A DNA stretch of 21,570 nt, from the NCBI GenBank assembly GCA_016928455.1, contig JAFGKP010000142.1, positions 1 to 21,570 of the forward strand. The letters run 5' to 3'. A program made the position numbers and the translations under genes. A model generated the notes under the pieces. That model had not been told where the DNA came from and searched no databases. It worked only from the letters and a program-made list of their open reading frames with translations. Origin of the DNA: Methanomicrobia archaeon. GTDB lineage: Archaea; Halobacteriota; Syntropharchaeia; Alkanophagales; Methanospirareceae. Shown in pieces: positions 1 to 6,615 of the stretch (its first letter is position 1; each line of letters starts with the position of its first letter).

Positions 1-66
1 CTGGGTATCCCCGTAATCGAAGTCGACGCCGGTGCTACAAGTAAAGATAGGTATGTGACCTTATAA
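1..66 (+). CDS. 3' end of an unidentified plus-strand protein (partial)
   Basis: The plus-strand frame starting at base 1 is open for 21 codons and closes with TAA at 64-66. The visible C-terminus contains IPVIEVDAG and ends in YVTL, which reads like a real alpha/beta-protein end and not random translation. It is convergent with the malic enzyme gene, whose stop codon occupies 61-63, so the two 3' ends overlap by a few bases. Too little is visible to name the family. The entry rests only on open frame and protein-like composition. Confidence 0.4.
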   Translation: MGIPVIEVDAGATSKDRYVTL

Positions 67-1368
67 AGTTTTCGACAGCCCGTGATACAGGTGCGCTCGT
101 ACCGCTGATTCCACCGCGGCCGCGCTCAGTTTCCGGTCCGCCACGCCCTGCTCGATCGCTTTCAGACCGACTGCGCATGCCTCGCTCACGTACATCTCGA
201 GCTCCTCCATGCTCGGAATAATCGCGTCCTCCTGCAATCCCTGCTCTTCCGCATAGCGCGCGATCGCACCAGCCGCCGCGATGCACATCTCATCCGTGAT
301 GCGCGTCGCACGCACGTCTAAAGCGCCCCGGAAGACCGCGGGGAACCCCAGCGAATTGTTGATCTGGTTCTTGAAATCTGACCGCCCAGTGGCGACGATC
401 CGCGCGCCCGCTTCTTCCGCCTCCCAGGGCCAGATCTCGGGGACGGGATTTGCGGCGGCGAAGATGATCGCGTCGTCGGCCATCTGTGCGACCCACTCCT
501 TCCGGATCACCCCCGGCCCGGGTGTCGAGAGCGCGATGCACACGTCAGTGTCACGCATGGCCTCGGCAATACCACCGCTTCGCCCCTCGCGGTTCGTCTG
601 CTGGCAAATCGCCCACTTCCGCGCATTGGCCCGCACGTCCGTTCTCGCCGGGTTCAAGATCCCTTTGCTATCCACCATGATCATATGCTCCCAGCGCGCG
701 CCGGCGAGGTGCATATATTTCGCGACATTCATATTCGCCGCGCCCGCGCCGATGAGTGATACGGTCACCTGGTCGAGCCGCTTGCCCACGAGCTTCACCG
801 CGTTGAGCAAGCCCGCGAGGATCACGAGCGCTGTGCCCTGCTGGTCATCATGCCACACGGGCATCGGGAGCTCTTCTTGTAACCGCTCGAGCAGCTCGTA
901 GCATTTCGGGCTCTCAATGTCCTCTAAATTGATGCCAGCAAAGGTGGGTGCGAGCGCCTTCACAACGGTGATAATCTCCTCCATGTCCCTTGTGGCCAGG
1001 CAGAGGGGGAATGCATCAACACCACCGAGATATTTGAAGAGCATGGCTTTGCCCTCCATCACGGGCAGCGCCGCTTCTGGGCCCATATCTCCCAGACCCA
1101 GCACGCGCGTACCATCGGTAACGATAGCCACGAAGTTCCCCTTGTTCGTGTACTCGTACACATACTCCGGGTGCTCATGGATTGCACGACTGGGAACCGC
1201 GACGCCGGGCGTGTACCAGATCGCGAAATCATGGTAACTGGTAACGGGCGCTTTCAGCCCGATCTCTATCTTGCCGGTGTACCGTGAATGGTACTCCAGA
1301 GCAAGCTCGTTCGGCTTGTTCGCCGCGCGCAACTGCTCATTCTCCGCTGCATTCTCGTGCTCCTTCAT
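61..1368 (-). CDS. Malic enzyme (oxaloacetate-decarboxylating malate dehydrogenase)
   Basis: Catalyses oxidative decarboxylation of L-malate to pyruvate and CO2 with NAD(P)+ in the cytoplasm. The 435 residues match the short bacterial/archaeal form. Visible motifs are YTPGVA (Tyr52, general acid), GKAMLFK (Lys107/Lys112 region, general base), the metal ligands in LEDIE (Glu149, Asp150) and HDDQQGT (Asp174/175), the Rossmann loop GAGAANMN near residues 207-214, and AAANPVPEI near 304-312. The ATG at 1368 is the natural start, although no strong Shine-Dalgarno site precedes it. It is divergent from the fumarase beta gene across 90 bp. The two enzymes would connect fumarate, malate and pyruvate. 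Cofactor preference (NAD or NADP) cannot be read safely by eye. The family call is firm. Confidence 0.95.
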   Translation of the reverse strand: MKEHENAAENEQLRAANKPNELALEYHSRYTGKIEIGLKAPVTSYHDFAIWYTPGVAVPSRAIHEHPEYVYEYTNKGNFVAIVTDGTRVLGLGDMGPEAALPVMEGKAMLFKYLGGVDAFPLCLATRDMEEIITVVKALAPTFAGINLEDIESPKCYELLERLQEELPMPVWHDDQQGTALVILAGLLNAVKLVGKRLDQVTVSLIGAGAANMNVAKYMHLAGARWEHMIMVDSKGILNPARTDVRANARKWAICQQTNREGRSGGIAEAMRDTDVCIALSTPGPGVIRKEWVAQMADDAIIFAAANPVPEIWPWEAEEAGARIVATGRSDFKNQINNSLGFPAVFRGALDVRATRITDEMCIAAAGAIARYAEEQGLQEDAIIPSMEELEMYVSEACAVGLKAIEQGVADRKLSAAAVESAVRAHLYHGLSKTL

Positions 1369-1407
1369 GTGAGGCTCGCTCGTGATGGGTTAGTGTTAAG
1401 AGGTGCG

Positions 1408-1420
1408 AAATCTAATAAAG
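1408..1420. promoter_or_regulatory. AT-rich TATA-like element between malic enzyme and fumarase beta genes
   Basis: The sequence AAATCTAATAAAG lies in the 90-bp gap between the two divergent genes. Read on the plus strand it would place transcription starts near 1442, about 17 nt before the fumarase ATG. Read on the minus strand (TTTATTAG) it would place starts near 1390, about 22 nt before the malic enzyme ATG. It is the only AT-rich stretch in the gap, so one element or two overlapping boxes may serve both genes. Inferred from spacing alone. Confidence 0.4.
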
Positions 1421-1458
1421 GTTGAAGCAGACGGAGCGTTGTTAGAGAGAACAAGTTT

Positions 1459-2055
1459 ATGAAACACGTGATCACGCCGGTGACGGCAGCGGCGGTAAAG
1501 CGGCTGCGGGTCGGTGATATCGTGCACCTCAGTGGCGAGGTCTACACGGCACGCGACAGGGCGCACCAACGCATTATCGAGCTCGCGCGCCGCGGCGCTA
1601 ACGCGGAGATCCCGATACCCCGAGGCGCGATACTGTACCATTGCGGGCCGGTAGTGAGGATGCGCGATGGCGTGTGGGAGATTATTGCTGCAGGCCCGAC
1701 CACGAGCACGCGCATGGAGGCACTTACGCCCGAGATCATCGAACAGCTTCAGGTCCGCGGGCTCATCGGAAAAGGTGGCATGGGCAGCGCGACGAAAGCG
1801 GCACTGGCGCGGTATGGCTGTGTCTACTTCGCCCTGACCGGCGGTGCGGCTGTGTTAGCTGCTACGCAAGTCCAAGAAGTGCAAGCGGTCTACTGGGAAG
1901 ATCTGGGGCTGGCCGAGGCGGTCTGGCAACTCCGTGTGGAAAATTTCGGGCCGCTTGTGGTGAGCATGGATGCGTACGGTAACAGCCTTTATGAGCACAT
2001 CGCCGAAGCGGCTCGCCGAAATGTCCGCGCCTGGACAGCGTCGCTGCACCGGTAA
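1459..2055 (+). CDS. Class I fumarate hydratase, beta subunit (C-terminal domain protein)
   Basis: Beta subunit of the two-component [4Fe-4S] fumarase (fumarate + water to L-malate), or less likely of an L-tartrate dehydratase. The 198-residue length is usual for the separate archaeal subunit. Family signatures are the N-terminal LRVGDIVHLSG, the ARD.AH segment around residues 31-35, HCGPV (about 61-65), AAGPTTSTRM (about 76-85), GKGGMG (about 105-110) and ALTGGAAVLAA (about 125-135). These belong to the swivelling C-terminal domain that helps bind substrate. The iron-sulfur cluster sits in the alpha subunit, which is not in this window, so the beta gene is an orphan here. A purine-rich stretch (GTTAGAGAGAAC) precedes the ATG. 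It ends 2 bp from the convergent argJ gene. Confidence 0.9.
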   Translation: MKHVITPVTAAAVKRLRVGDIVHLSGEVYTARDRAHQRIIELARRGANAEIPIPRGAILYHCGPVVRMRDGVWEIIAAGPTTSTRMEALTPEIIEQLQVRGLIGKGGMGSATKAALARYGCVYFALTGGAAVLAATQVQEVQAVYWEDLGLAEAVWQLRVENFGPLVVSMDAYGNSLYEHIAEAARRNVRAWTASLHR

Positions 2056-2057
2056 CC

Positions 2058-3257
2058 TTAATACGCGGCGTTGATCTTCACGTAGTCATAGGACAAATCG
2101 CAGCCCCACGCGGTGGCTTCCGCGCCGCCCCCTGTCCCGAAATCCACGGTCAAGAAGAGCTCCTTTGCCGTCATGATAGCCCGTTCGGACTCAGAGAGCT
2201 TCAGGAACTGGCCGTTCTGCACGGCAAGCACCTCAGCGGTCTCACTCTTTATACCGATTGCGAGCTTATTCTGGTCAAGTTCGCCGGTGATGCACGCGCT
2301 ACCAAGTGCCGCAATCGTACGGCCGCAGACAAGGTCTATCCGCTCGCCGAAGATCGCACTCTTCACCAGCGGTGACCTGAGGATCGCTCGCGCAGCTTCT
2401 CGGGCGTCCGCAACGGACGGCGCATCGCGTACCCGTACCTCAACGAACTTTGTCGCGCCCTCACCGTCGCGCGCCATCAGCTTCGCCAGCGCCTTACAGA
2501 CAACCGTTAAACCGTTTCTGAACGTTTCTATACCGATCGGTCCACGCTGGCCGGTTGCAACGACCAAGACGGAATCGTTCGTGCTCATATCGCCATCCAC
2601 AATGACCATATTGAACGAGTCGTTAACCGCGTCCTGGAGACAGCTCCGCAACGCATCGGTCGCGACAGCGGCGTCGGTGTAAAGTACCGCGAGCATAGTG
2701 GCCGTGTTCATGTGGGGCGCAATCATGCCCGAGCCTTTCGCAATGCCGCCAATGACCACTGATTCGCCGCTCTCCGCCTCGAGGCGTACTGCAACCTCTT
2801 TGGGGAAGGTATCGGTGGTCATGATGCCTCGCGCTGCGGCCATACTCCCTTCCGGTTCGATGGTCACGCCTTCGAGGACCGTTCCGAGCTGCCGCTCGAT
2901 CAGCGCCATATCGAGTTGCGTGCCTATCGAGCCGGTTGAGAGCACCGCGACCTCGGCTTTCGGTACCTGCAATGCCGTTGCTGCAAGCTCTGCCATCCGC
3001 TCTGCGTTCCGCATTCCCTGCTCGCCGGTGAAGCAGTTGGCACAGCCGCTGTTCGCAATGATCGCGCTCAACCGACCGCGAGCGATCTGCTTCGCGGTGA
3101 ACTCAGTCGGCGCCGCTCGCAGCTTATTGACCGTGAACGCACCCGCAGCGGTGCCTTTGCCCGCTATTAAGGTCAAGCCATACTTCCCGTCTTTGAGCCC
3201 ATACGCGCTGACGCCTTTGACCGCGCAAATGCCGCCCGTAATCATCTCGAACTTCAT
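2058..3257 (-). CDS. argJ: Bifunctional glutamate N-acetyltransferase / ornithine acetyltransferase ArgJ
   Basis: ArgJ transfers the acetyl group from N-acetylornithine to glutamate (cyclic arginine synthesis) and in some organisms also makes N-acetylglutamate from acetyl-CoA. The protein self-cleaves into alpha and beta chains at a Thr that becomes the N-terminal nucleophile. Seen here: GGICAVKGV near the N-terminus, NSGCANCFTG (oxyanion region), TTDTFPK, KGSGMIAP followed by the ATML cleavage motif, VDGDMSTNDSV and the C-terminal GCDLSYDYVKINA.Y. The ATG at 3257 gives 399 residues, a normal length; a GTG 21 nt upstream (3278) would add seven residues with no better ribosome site. Between P and the ATML nucleophile motif this protein has HMNT where many ArgJs have only NM, an apparent two-residue insertion. 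Confidence 0.95.
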   Translation of the reverse strand: MKFEMITGGICAVKGVSAYGLKDGKYGLTLIAGKGTAAGAFTVNKLRAAPTEFTAKQIARGRLSAIIANSGCANCFTGEQGMRNAERMAELAATALQVPKAEVAVLSTGSIGTQLDMALIERQLGTVLEGVTIEPEGSMAAARGIMTTDTFPKEVAVRLEAESGESVVIGGIAKGSGMIAPHMNTATMLAVLYTDAAVATDALRSCLQDAVNDSFNMVIVDGDMSTNDSVLVVATGQRGPIGIETFRNGLTVVCKALAKLMARDGEGATKFVEVRVRDAPSVADAREAARAILRSPLVKSAIFGERIDLVCGRTIAALGSACITGELDQNKLAIGIKSETAEVLAVQNGQFLKLSESERAIMTAKELFLTVDFGTGGGAEATAWGCDLSYDYVKINAAY

Positions 3258-3340
3258 GTTTTGCTCAAAGCCCTGCACTGCGATTGCTTTTCTATTTCGC
3301 CCTCATCATACCCATAGAGCATACACACACAAAAGAAAAA

Positions 3341-3350
3341 TTATTTAAAG
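3341..3350. promoter_or_regulatory. TATA-like box upstream of tRNA-Val (and possibly argJ)
   Basis: TTATTTAAAG is the strongest archaeal TATA-like sequence in the argJ/tRNA gap. On the plus strand it predicts a transcription start near 3372, about 20 nt before the tRNA. The near-symmetric TTTAAA core could also serve argJ on the minus strand, with a leader of roughly 60 nt. Called from sequence and spacing only. Confidence 0.5.
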
Positions 3351-3392
3351 TTGTCTCCTGATGTATCTTCAAGTAAAGAAGCGGGAAGGGGA

Positions 3393-3466
3393 GGGCTCGT
3401 GGTCTAGTTGGTTATGACACCGCCTTCACGAGGCGGAGGCCATGCGTTCGAATCGCATCGAGCCCA
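3393..3466 (+). tRNA. tRNA-Val, anticodon CAC
   Basis: A complete cloverleaf can be drawn by hand. The acceptor stem GGGCTCG (3393-3399) pairs with CGAGCCC (3459-3465), and discriminator A is at 3466. The D arm is GTC...GAC with an AGTTGGTTAT loop. The anticodon stem CCGCC/GGCGG encloses loop TTCACGA with anticodon CAC at 3427-3429, which reads GUG (valine). The T stem ATGCG/CGCAT encloses TTCGAAT. No intron is present and CCA is not encoded, as is common in archaea. Six T residues follow immediately. Confidence 0.98.
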
Positions 3467-3472
3467 TTTTTT
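3467..3472 (+). terminator. Oligo-T terminator directly after tRNA-Val
   Basis: TTTTTT follows the discriminator base directly. A short T run at the end of a stable RNA is the usual archaeal termination signal. No extra hairpin is needed or seen. Confidence 0.6.
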
Positions 3473-3496
3473 CAGCGCAAATAGGTGCCTATGTTT

Positions 3497-3531
3497 TTTT
3501 TATAAATTCGGCTGCAGGCGTTTTTCCTGCA
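3497..3531 (+). other. TATA-like sequence followed by a small hairpin in the tRNA / split-barrel gene gap
   Basis: The 223-bp gap between the tRNA and the next gene has no convincing ORF. It contains TTTTATAAAT (3497-3506), a good TATA match, then the inverted repeat TGCAGG (3513-3518) / CCTGCA (3526-3531) with a 7-nt T-rich loop. A promoter here would start near 3530 and give the split-barrel gene a 165-170-nt leader, or make a short RNA. An A-rich stretch with GGGTAAAAAGC near 3594-3604 is a second, weaker promoter candidate. Confidence 0.3.
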
Positions 3532-3701
3532 TCTTCAGTCGATCGCGCGGTGTTTGAATCCCATTTTCGCGGAGGTGTACTGGCTGTTAAAAGGGTAAAA
3601 AGCTTATGTACGTAACGATCTATTAGACGTAGTAACGGGGGTAATTGTACATGGAAATTCTTTCGCTCATAACCACCCCCATTTGGAAGAAATGAGTGAA
3701 A

Positions 3702-4136
3702 ATGACTCAAGCAGAAAAGTCAAAAATAGTGGAGATCATGAAGAAGAACTACTTTGGCGCGCACCTTGCCACCTGTGACAGCTCCCAGCCGCGAGTTCGA
3801 CCGGTGGCGCCCATCGTGGAGCCCGACCTCTCCCTCTGGGTCGCGACCCACTGCAGCTCGCGAAAGGTGCAGGAGATCACGGCGAATCCCCGGATTGCCC
3901 TCTCCTTTGTGGAGCACCCCGGCGGCGCTAAGGTTGCGATTGTCACCGGTGAGGCAGAACCAATCGATGATCTGGATCAGAAGAAGCGGGTGTGGAAGAT
4001 AGCCCCCTTGGATCTGTCCCGGTTCTTTCCTGAGGGCCACGGGTCTGCGGAGTTCTGCCTCTTCAAGATACGCATCGAGAAGATCGAGTGGCGAGAGAGC
4101 TGGGAAAGCAAGACAAAGGTCTATACGCCCTCCTAG
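3702..4136 (+). CDS. Pyridoxamine 5'-phosphate oxidase-like FMN-binding split-barrel protein
   Basis: The protein has 144 residues from the ATG; a GTG two codons upstream (3696) is an alternative start. The pattern FGAHLATCDSSQPRVRPV, then LWVATHCSSRKVQEI, then NPRIALSF and a C-terminal IRIEKIEW is the classic order of the FMN-binding split-barrel family (general-stress-protein-26 / PNPOx-like). Members bind FMN or other flavin/deazaflavin/heme cofactors as dimers; substrates are usually unknown. True pyridoxamine-phosphate oxidase is longer and carries a C-terminal signature absent here, so vitamin B6 synthesis should not be assumed. It lies 36 bp upstream of the lactate dehydrogenase on the same strand and is probably co-transcribed with it, which hints at a redox role. 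Confidence 0.85.
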   Translation: MTQAEKSKIVEIMKKNYFGAHLATCDSSQPRVRPVAPIVEPDLSLWVATHCSSRKVQEITANPRIALSFVEHPGGAKVAIVTGEAEPIDDLDQKKRVWKIAPLDLSRFFPEGHGSAEFCLFKIRIEKIEWRESWESKTKVYTPS

Positions 4137-4172
4137 GGCGATATCACACCTCTGAAAGAGAGCGTGGTAACA

Positions 4173-5123
4173 ATGCAGACGACGCGTTCGAAAGTGGCGA
4201 TCGTGGGCCCGGGAAACGTCGGCAGTGCCTTCGCATTCGCCTTGATGATCAGCGGGCTCGCGCGTGAGATTGTGCTCATCGGGCGAGATATAAACAAGGC
4301 CGAAGGGGAATGCATGGATCTCAACCATGGTGCCAGCTTTGTGCAGCCGGTGCGCATCTATGCCGCGGGCTACGAAGGGTGCAAAGATGCGGACATCGTG
4401 GTGATCACTGCGGGGGCCCGACAGCAGCCAGGCGAATCGCGGATAGACTTAACGCAGAGAAACGCTGCGATTTTCAAGCAGATTATCCCCAACATAGCGG
4501 AGCAGGAGGGAGATGCCATTCTGCTGGTGGTTTCCAATCCCATGGATGTGCTGACGTATCTTACGATAAACCTATCTGGTTTTCCATCGCAGCGGGTCAT
4601 CGGCTCAGGAACGGTCCTGGACAGCTCCCGGTTCCGGTTCCTCATCAGCCAGCACTGCCGCGTGGATCCGCGGAACGTGCATGCGTATATTATTGGCGAG
4701 CATGGCGACACCGAGCTGCCGGTTTGGAGCCATGCGAATATAGGCGGGATGCTCTTCCCCCGGTACTGCCCCCAGTGTAAGATGCAGTGCGATTATAAGA
4801 CGGAATTGGGGGCTCTGTTCGAGGAGGTGAAGAACGCAGGCTACAAGATCATCGAGACAAAAGGCGCCACCTATTACGCCGTAGCACTAGCGCTGGTTCG
4901 GATCGTGGCTGCCATCCTGCGAGATGAGAATTCCGTGCTCCCCGTCTCCACGCTTATCCACGATTATTATGGCATAAACGACGTCTGCCTGGGTGTTCCG
5001 GCAATCGTGAACCGCCGCGGCGTGGAAGGAATTCTACGGCTCGATCTCTCCCCGACCGAGCAGGAGCAACTCCGCCGTTCCGCGCAGGCGCTGAAGGAGA
5101 TAATCAGCGACATCAGGATATAA
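4173..5123 (+). CDS. ldh: L-lactate dehydrogenase (NAD-dependent, LDH/MDH superfamily)
   Basis: Interconverts pyruvate and L-lactate with NADH. The 316-residue protein has GPGNVGSAFA (NAD loop, residues 12-21), the mobile loop TAGARQQPGESR (79-90), VVSNPMDVLTY, GSGTVLDSSRFR (Asp150, Arg153) and the catalytic GEHGD (His177). The specificity position in the loop (residue 84) is Gln, as in lactate dehydrogenases; malate dehydrogenases have Arg there. KGATYYAVA (Thr at about 232) also matches LDH. ATG 4173 has AAGAGAG about 10 nt upstream, while the earlier GTG (4164) has no usable site. A Cys cluster C199-x2-C202-x3-C206 sits just after the catalytic His region and is not part of the usual family pattern. 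Archaeal LDHs are uncommon, so transfer from bacteria is likely but unproven. Confidence 0.9.
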   Translation: MQTTRSKVAIVGPGNVGSAFAFALMISGLAREIVLIGRDINKAEGECMDLNHGASFVQPVRIYAAGYEGCKDADIVVITAGARQQPGESRIDLTQRNAAIFKQIIPNIAEQEGDAILLVVSNPMDVLTYLTINLSGFPSQRVIGSGTVLDSSRFRFLISQHCRVDPRNVHAYIIGEHGDTELPVWSHANIGGMLFPRYCPQCKMQCDYKTELGALFEEVKNAGYKIIETKGATYYAVALALVRIVAAILRDENSVLPVSTLIHDYYGINDVCLGVPAIVNRRGVEGILRLDLSPTEQEQLRRSAQALKEIISDIRI

Positions 5124-5192
5124 GGCGCCCTTACTATACCGCACTACGAATTTCTGCCCCATACGGAGAAACAAAATTCAGGGCTTAGCGCC

Positions 5193-5220
5193 CGTGCCGT
5201 GGGGTACGACCGGCGGCACG
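5193..5220. other. Hairpin in the ldh / aldolase intergenic region
   Basis: The inverted repeat CGTGCCG (5193-5199) / CGGCACG (5214-5220) has a 14-nt loop. It lies 70 bp after the ldh stop, in a region with no credible gene, and could act as an RNA 3'-end structure. No T run follows. Confidence 0.3.
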
Positions 5221-5276
5221 ACCCATTGGAATCGGTCCGTTAATTTTGAACGTGTCTCTCACTTCGCTTATTCGAT

Positions 5277-5299
5277 CGCGTACGCTTTGACCGTACGCG
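5277..5299. terminator. Perfect 8-bp hairpin between convergent ldh and aldolase genes
   Basis: CGCGTACG (5277-5284) and CGTACGCG (5292-5299) form a perfect 8-bp stem around a 7-nt loop. Being symmetric, it can fold in transcripts from either side of this convergent junction. It lies 35 bp beyond the aldolase stop on the minus strand and 154 bp beyond the ldh stop. Lack of a T tract makes a stabilising or pausing role as likely as termination. Confidence 0.35.
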
Positions 5300-5333
5300 C
5301 TGAGCCACACTATTTACCTTCAATTCCATGGTA

Positions 5334-6602
5334 TTATTCCTGTTTCAAAGTCGCGTACTTATTCACCATATCGTGATTATTGACGGCGTTGAGCTGCTTA
5401 AATATGAACTCGAATTTAGTCTCTATTTCTGCTGCAATAGCATCACGTACATCTCTTGGCAGGCTCATAATCTCTTTTTTGAATGGACCGAGTGCTTTTT
5501 TACGCGTTTTATAAAAAAACTGCTCCTCTGTCTCAGCGGCCTTTGCTTCATGTGCTGCATTTGTTCTGAGCCACTCATAAATTCTTGCCTTGAGTTCAGC
5601 CGGGAAATGCTTAGATTCATAAAGCATATTCTGGAACTCCGTGGCCAAATGCACCTCGGCTGTTTCGCATTCGGGAAATTTATGAAATGCCTCTGCCGGT
5701 AACGTCGATGCGCCGTGCTGCACGGCGCCGGCAAGGCCGTATTCTGTGCGCGCAATCCTGGATAAGGTCTTCAAGGTATCGAAATCGAGTTTTACCTGAG
5801 CGATCGATCCATCCGGTAAGACCACCCCGCCATGGGAAGTCCCCGTTTGCACCGAGATCTTGCTGATGCCGGTTACGCCCTGGTGCAGTCTTTCGTTATA
5901 ACCTGCCATGAATGCACGAAGCTCTTCAGGCGTGGAATTCTGACGTCCCACCTCACCTATTTCACCGCCAACAGAAACGGTAACTCCGTGCGGCTGCATG
6001 CTCCTGATAAACTGTGTGAGTTGTGCGCATACGTCATAATTAGCCTTCTGCTGGTGCTGTACATCCGGTTTCGATAAATCCACCAGTGTCGATGAATCGA
6101 TATCGATATTATAGAACCCTGCGCCGATCGCCTCGGCGATCAATGCCCGCAAACCCGCTATTTCTCTGTCCGGGTTTTCTTTAAAGTTATTCGCCTTTAC
6201 TTGGAAATGATCACCCTGAATAAAAACAGGGCCCGAGTATTCTTCGGTTATCGCTGCCGCCAGAACCACCGCGGCGTATTCAACAGGTGGCTGGGCAGTA
6301 TAACCAATTTCTGACCGTGCAATCTCGAAGATGAATGCCCCGCAATCATTCCTCCTGGCCACCCTGAAGAGAGCACACGCCAGATCATACGTCATACTCC
6401 TCAGATTTATTGCGGGCACGGTAAATCCGCTCAGTTCACCTCTCCCCCGTGCCATATAGAACTCGTGAATACTGGCGGGGAATATCTCGCGCTTATACGC
6501 GCTATCAAAAATCCGTTTGGCTAGTCGTTTCTTTGTTTCGACCGTATCAGCCATGATAATATCCATAACCCGCTGCTCGATCTCGTGCGGTTTTCCATCC
6601 AT
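5334..6602 (-). CDS. Divergent class II (zinc) fructose-bisphosphate aldolase family protein
   Basis: Class II aldolases are zinc TIM-barrels that split or form ketose bisphosphates such as fructose 1,6-bisphosphate. Here FIQGDHFQV supplies Asp131/His132 (catalytic Asp and zinc ligand), GGEIGEVG gives Glu214, GTSHGGV gives zinc ligand His257, and VQHGAST gives His297. N-terminal FTVPAINL corresponds to the barrel start. At 422 residues it is longer than the usual 280-360, with added N-terminal (about 45 residues) and C-terminal helical segments. The conserved NIDTD phosphate/DHAP motif appears as VHLATE (317-322), so substrate range may differ (for example tagatose or another ketose bisphosphate). 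ATG 6602 has GGGGGAG 7 nt upstream. It follows pfkA by 13 nt, which supports a glycolytic role. Confidence 0.85.
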   Translation of the reverse strand: MDGKPHEIEQRVMDIIMADTVETKKRLAKRIFDSAYKREIFPASIHEFYMARGRGELSGFTVPAINLRSMTYDLACALFRVARRNDCGAFIFEIARSEIGYTAQPPVEYAAVVLAAAITEEYSGPVFIQGDHFQVKANNFKENPDREIAGLRALIAEAIGAGFYNIDIDSSTLVDLSKPDVQHQQKANYDVCAQLTQFIRSMQPHGVTVSVGGEIGEVGRQNSTPEELRAFMAGYNERLHQGVTGISKISVQTGTSHGGVVLPDGSIAQVKLDFDTLKTLSRIARTEYGLAGAVQHGASTLPAEAFHKFPECETAEVHLATEFQNMLYESKHFPAELKARIYEWLRTNAAHEAKAAETEEQFFYKTRKKALGPFKKEIMSLPRDVRDAIAAEIETKFEFIFKQLNAVNNHDMVNKYATLKQE

Positions 6603-6615
6603 GCTCTTTCTCCCC

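Noticed and set aside
281..1237. Long plus-strand ORFs across the malic enzyme gene
   Set aside because: They are antisense shadows in GC-rich DNA; low-complexity translations rich in Ser/Arg/Pro and no family motif, while the minus strand encodes a full malic enzyme.
2113..3348. Two large plus-strand ORFs (189 and 216 codons) opposite argJ
   Set aside because: Translations are biased (Ser, Ala, Pro rich) and lack motifs; argJ on the other strand is complete with all signatures.
3489..3710. 73-codon minus-strand ORF in the tRNA/split-barrel gap
   Set aside because: No ribosome site, no recognisable domain, and it runs into the 5' end of the split-barrel gene.
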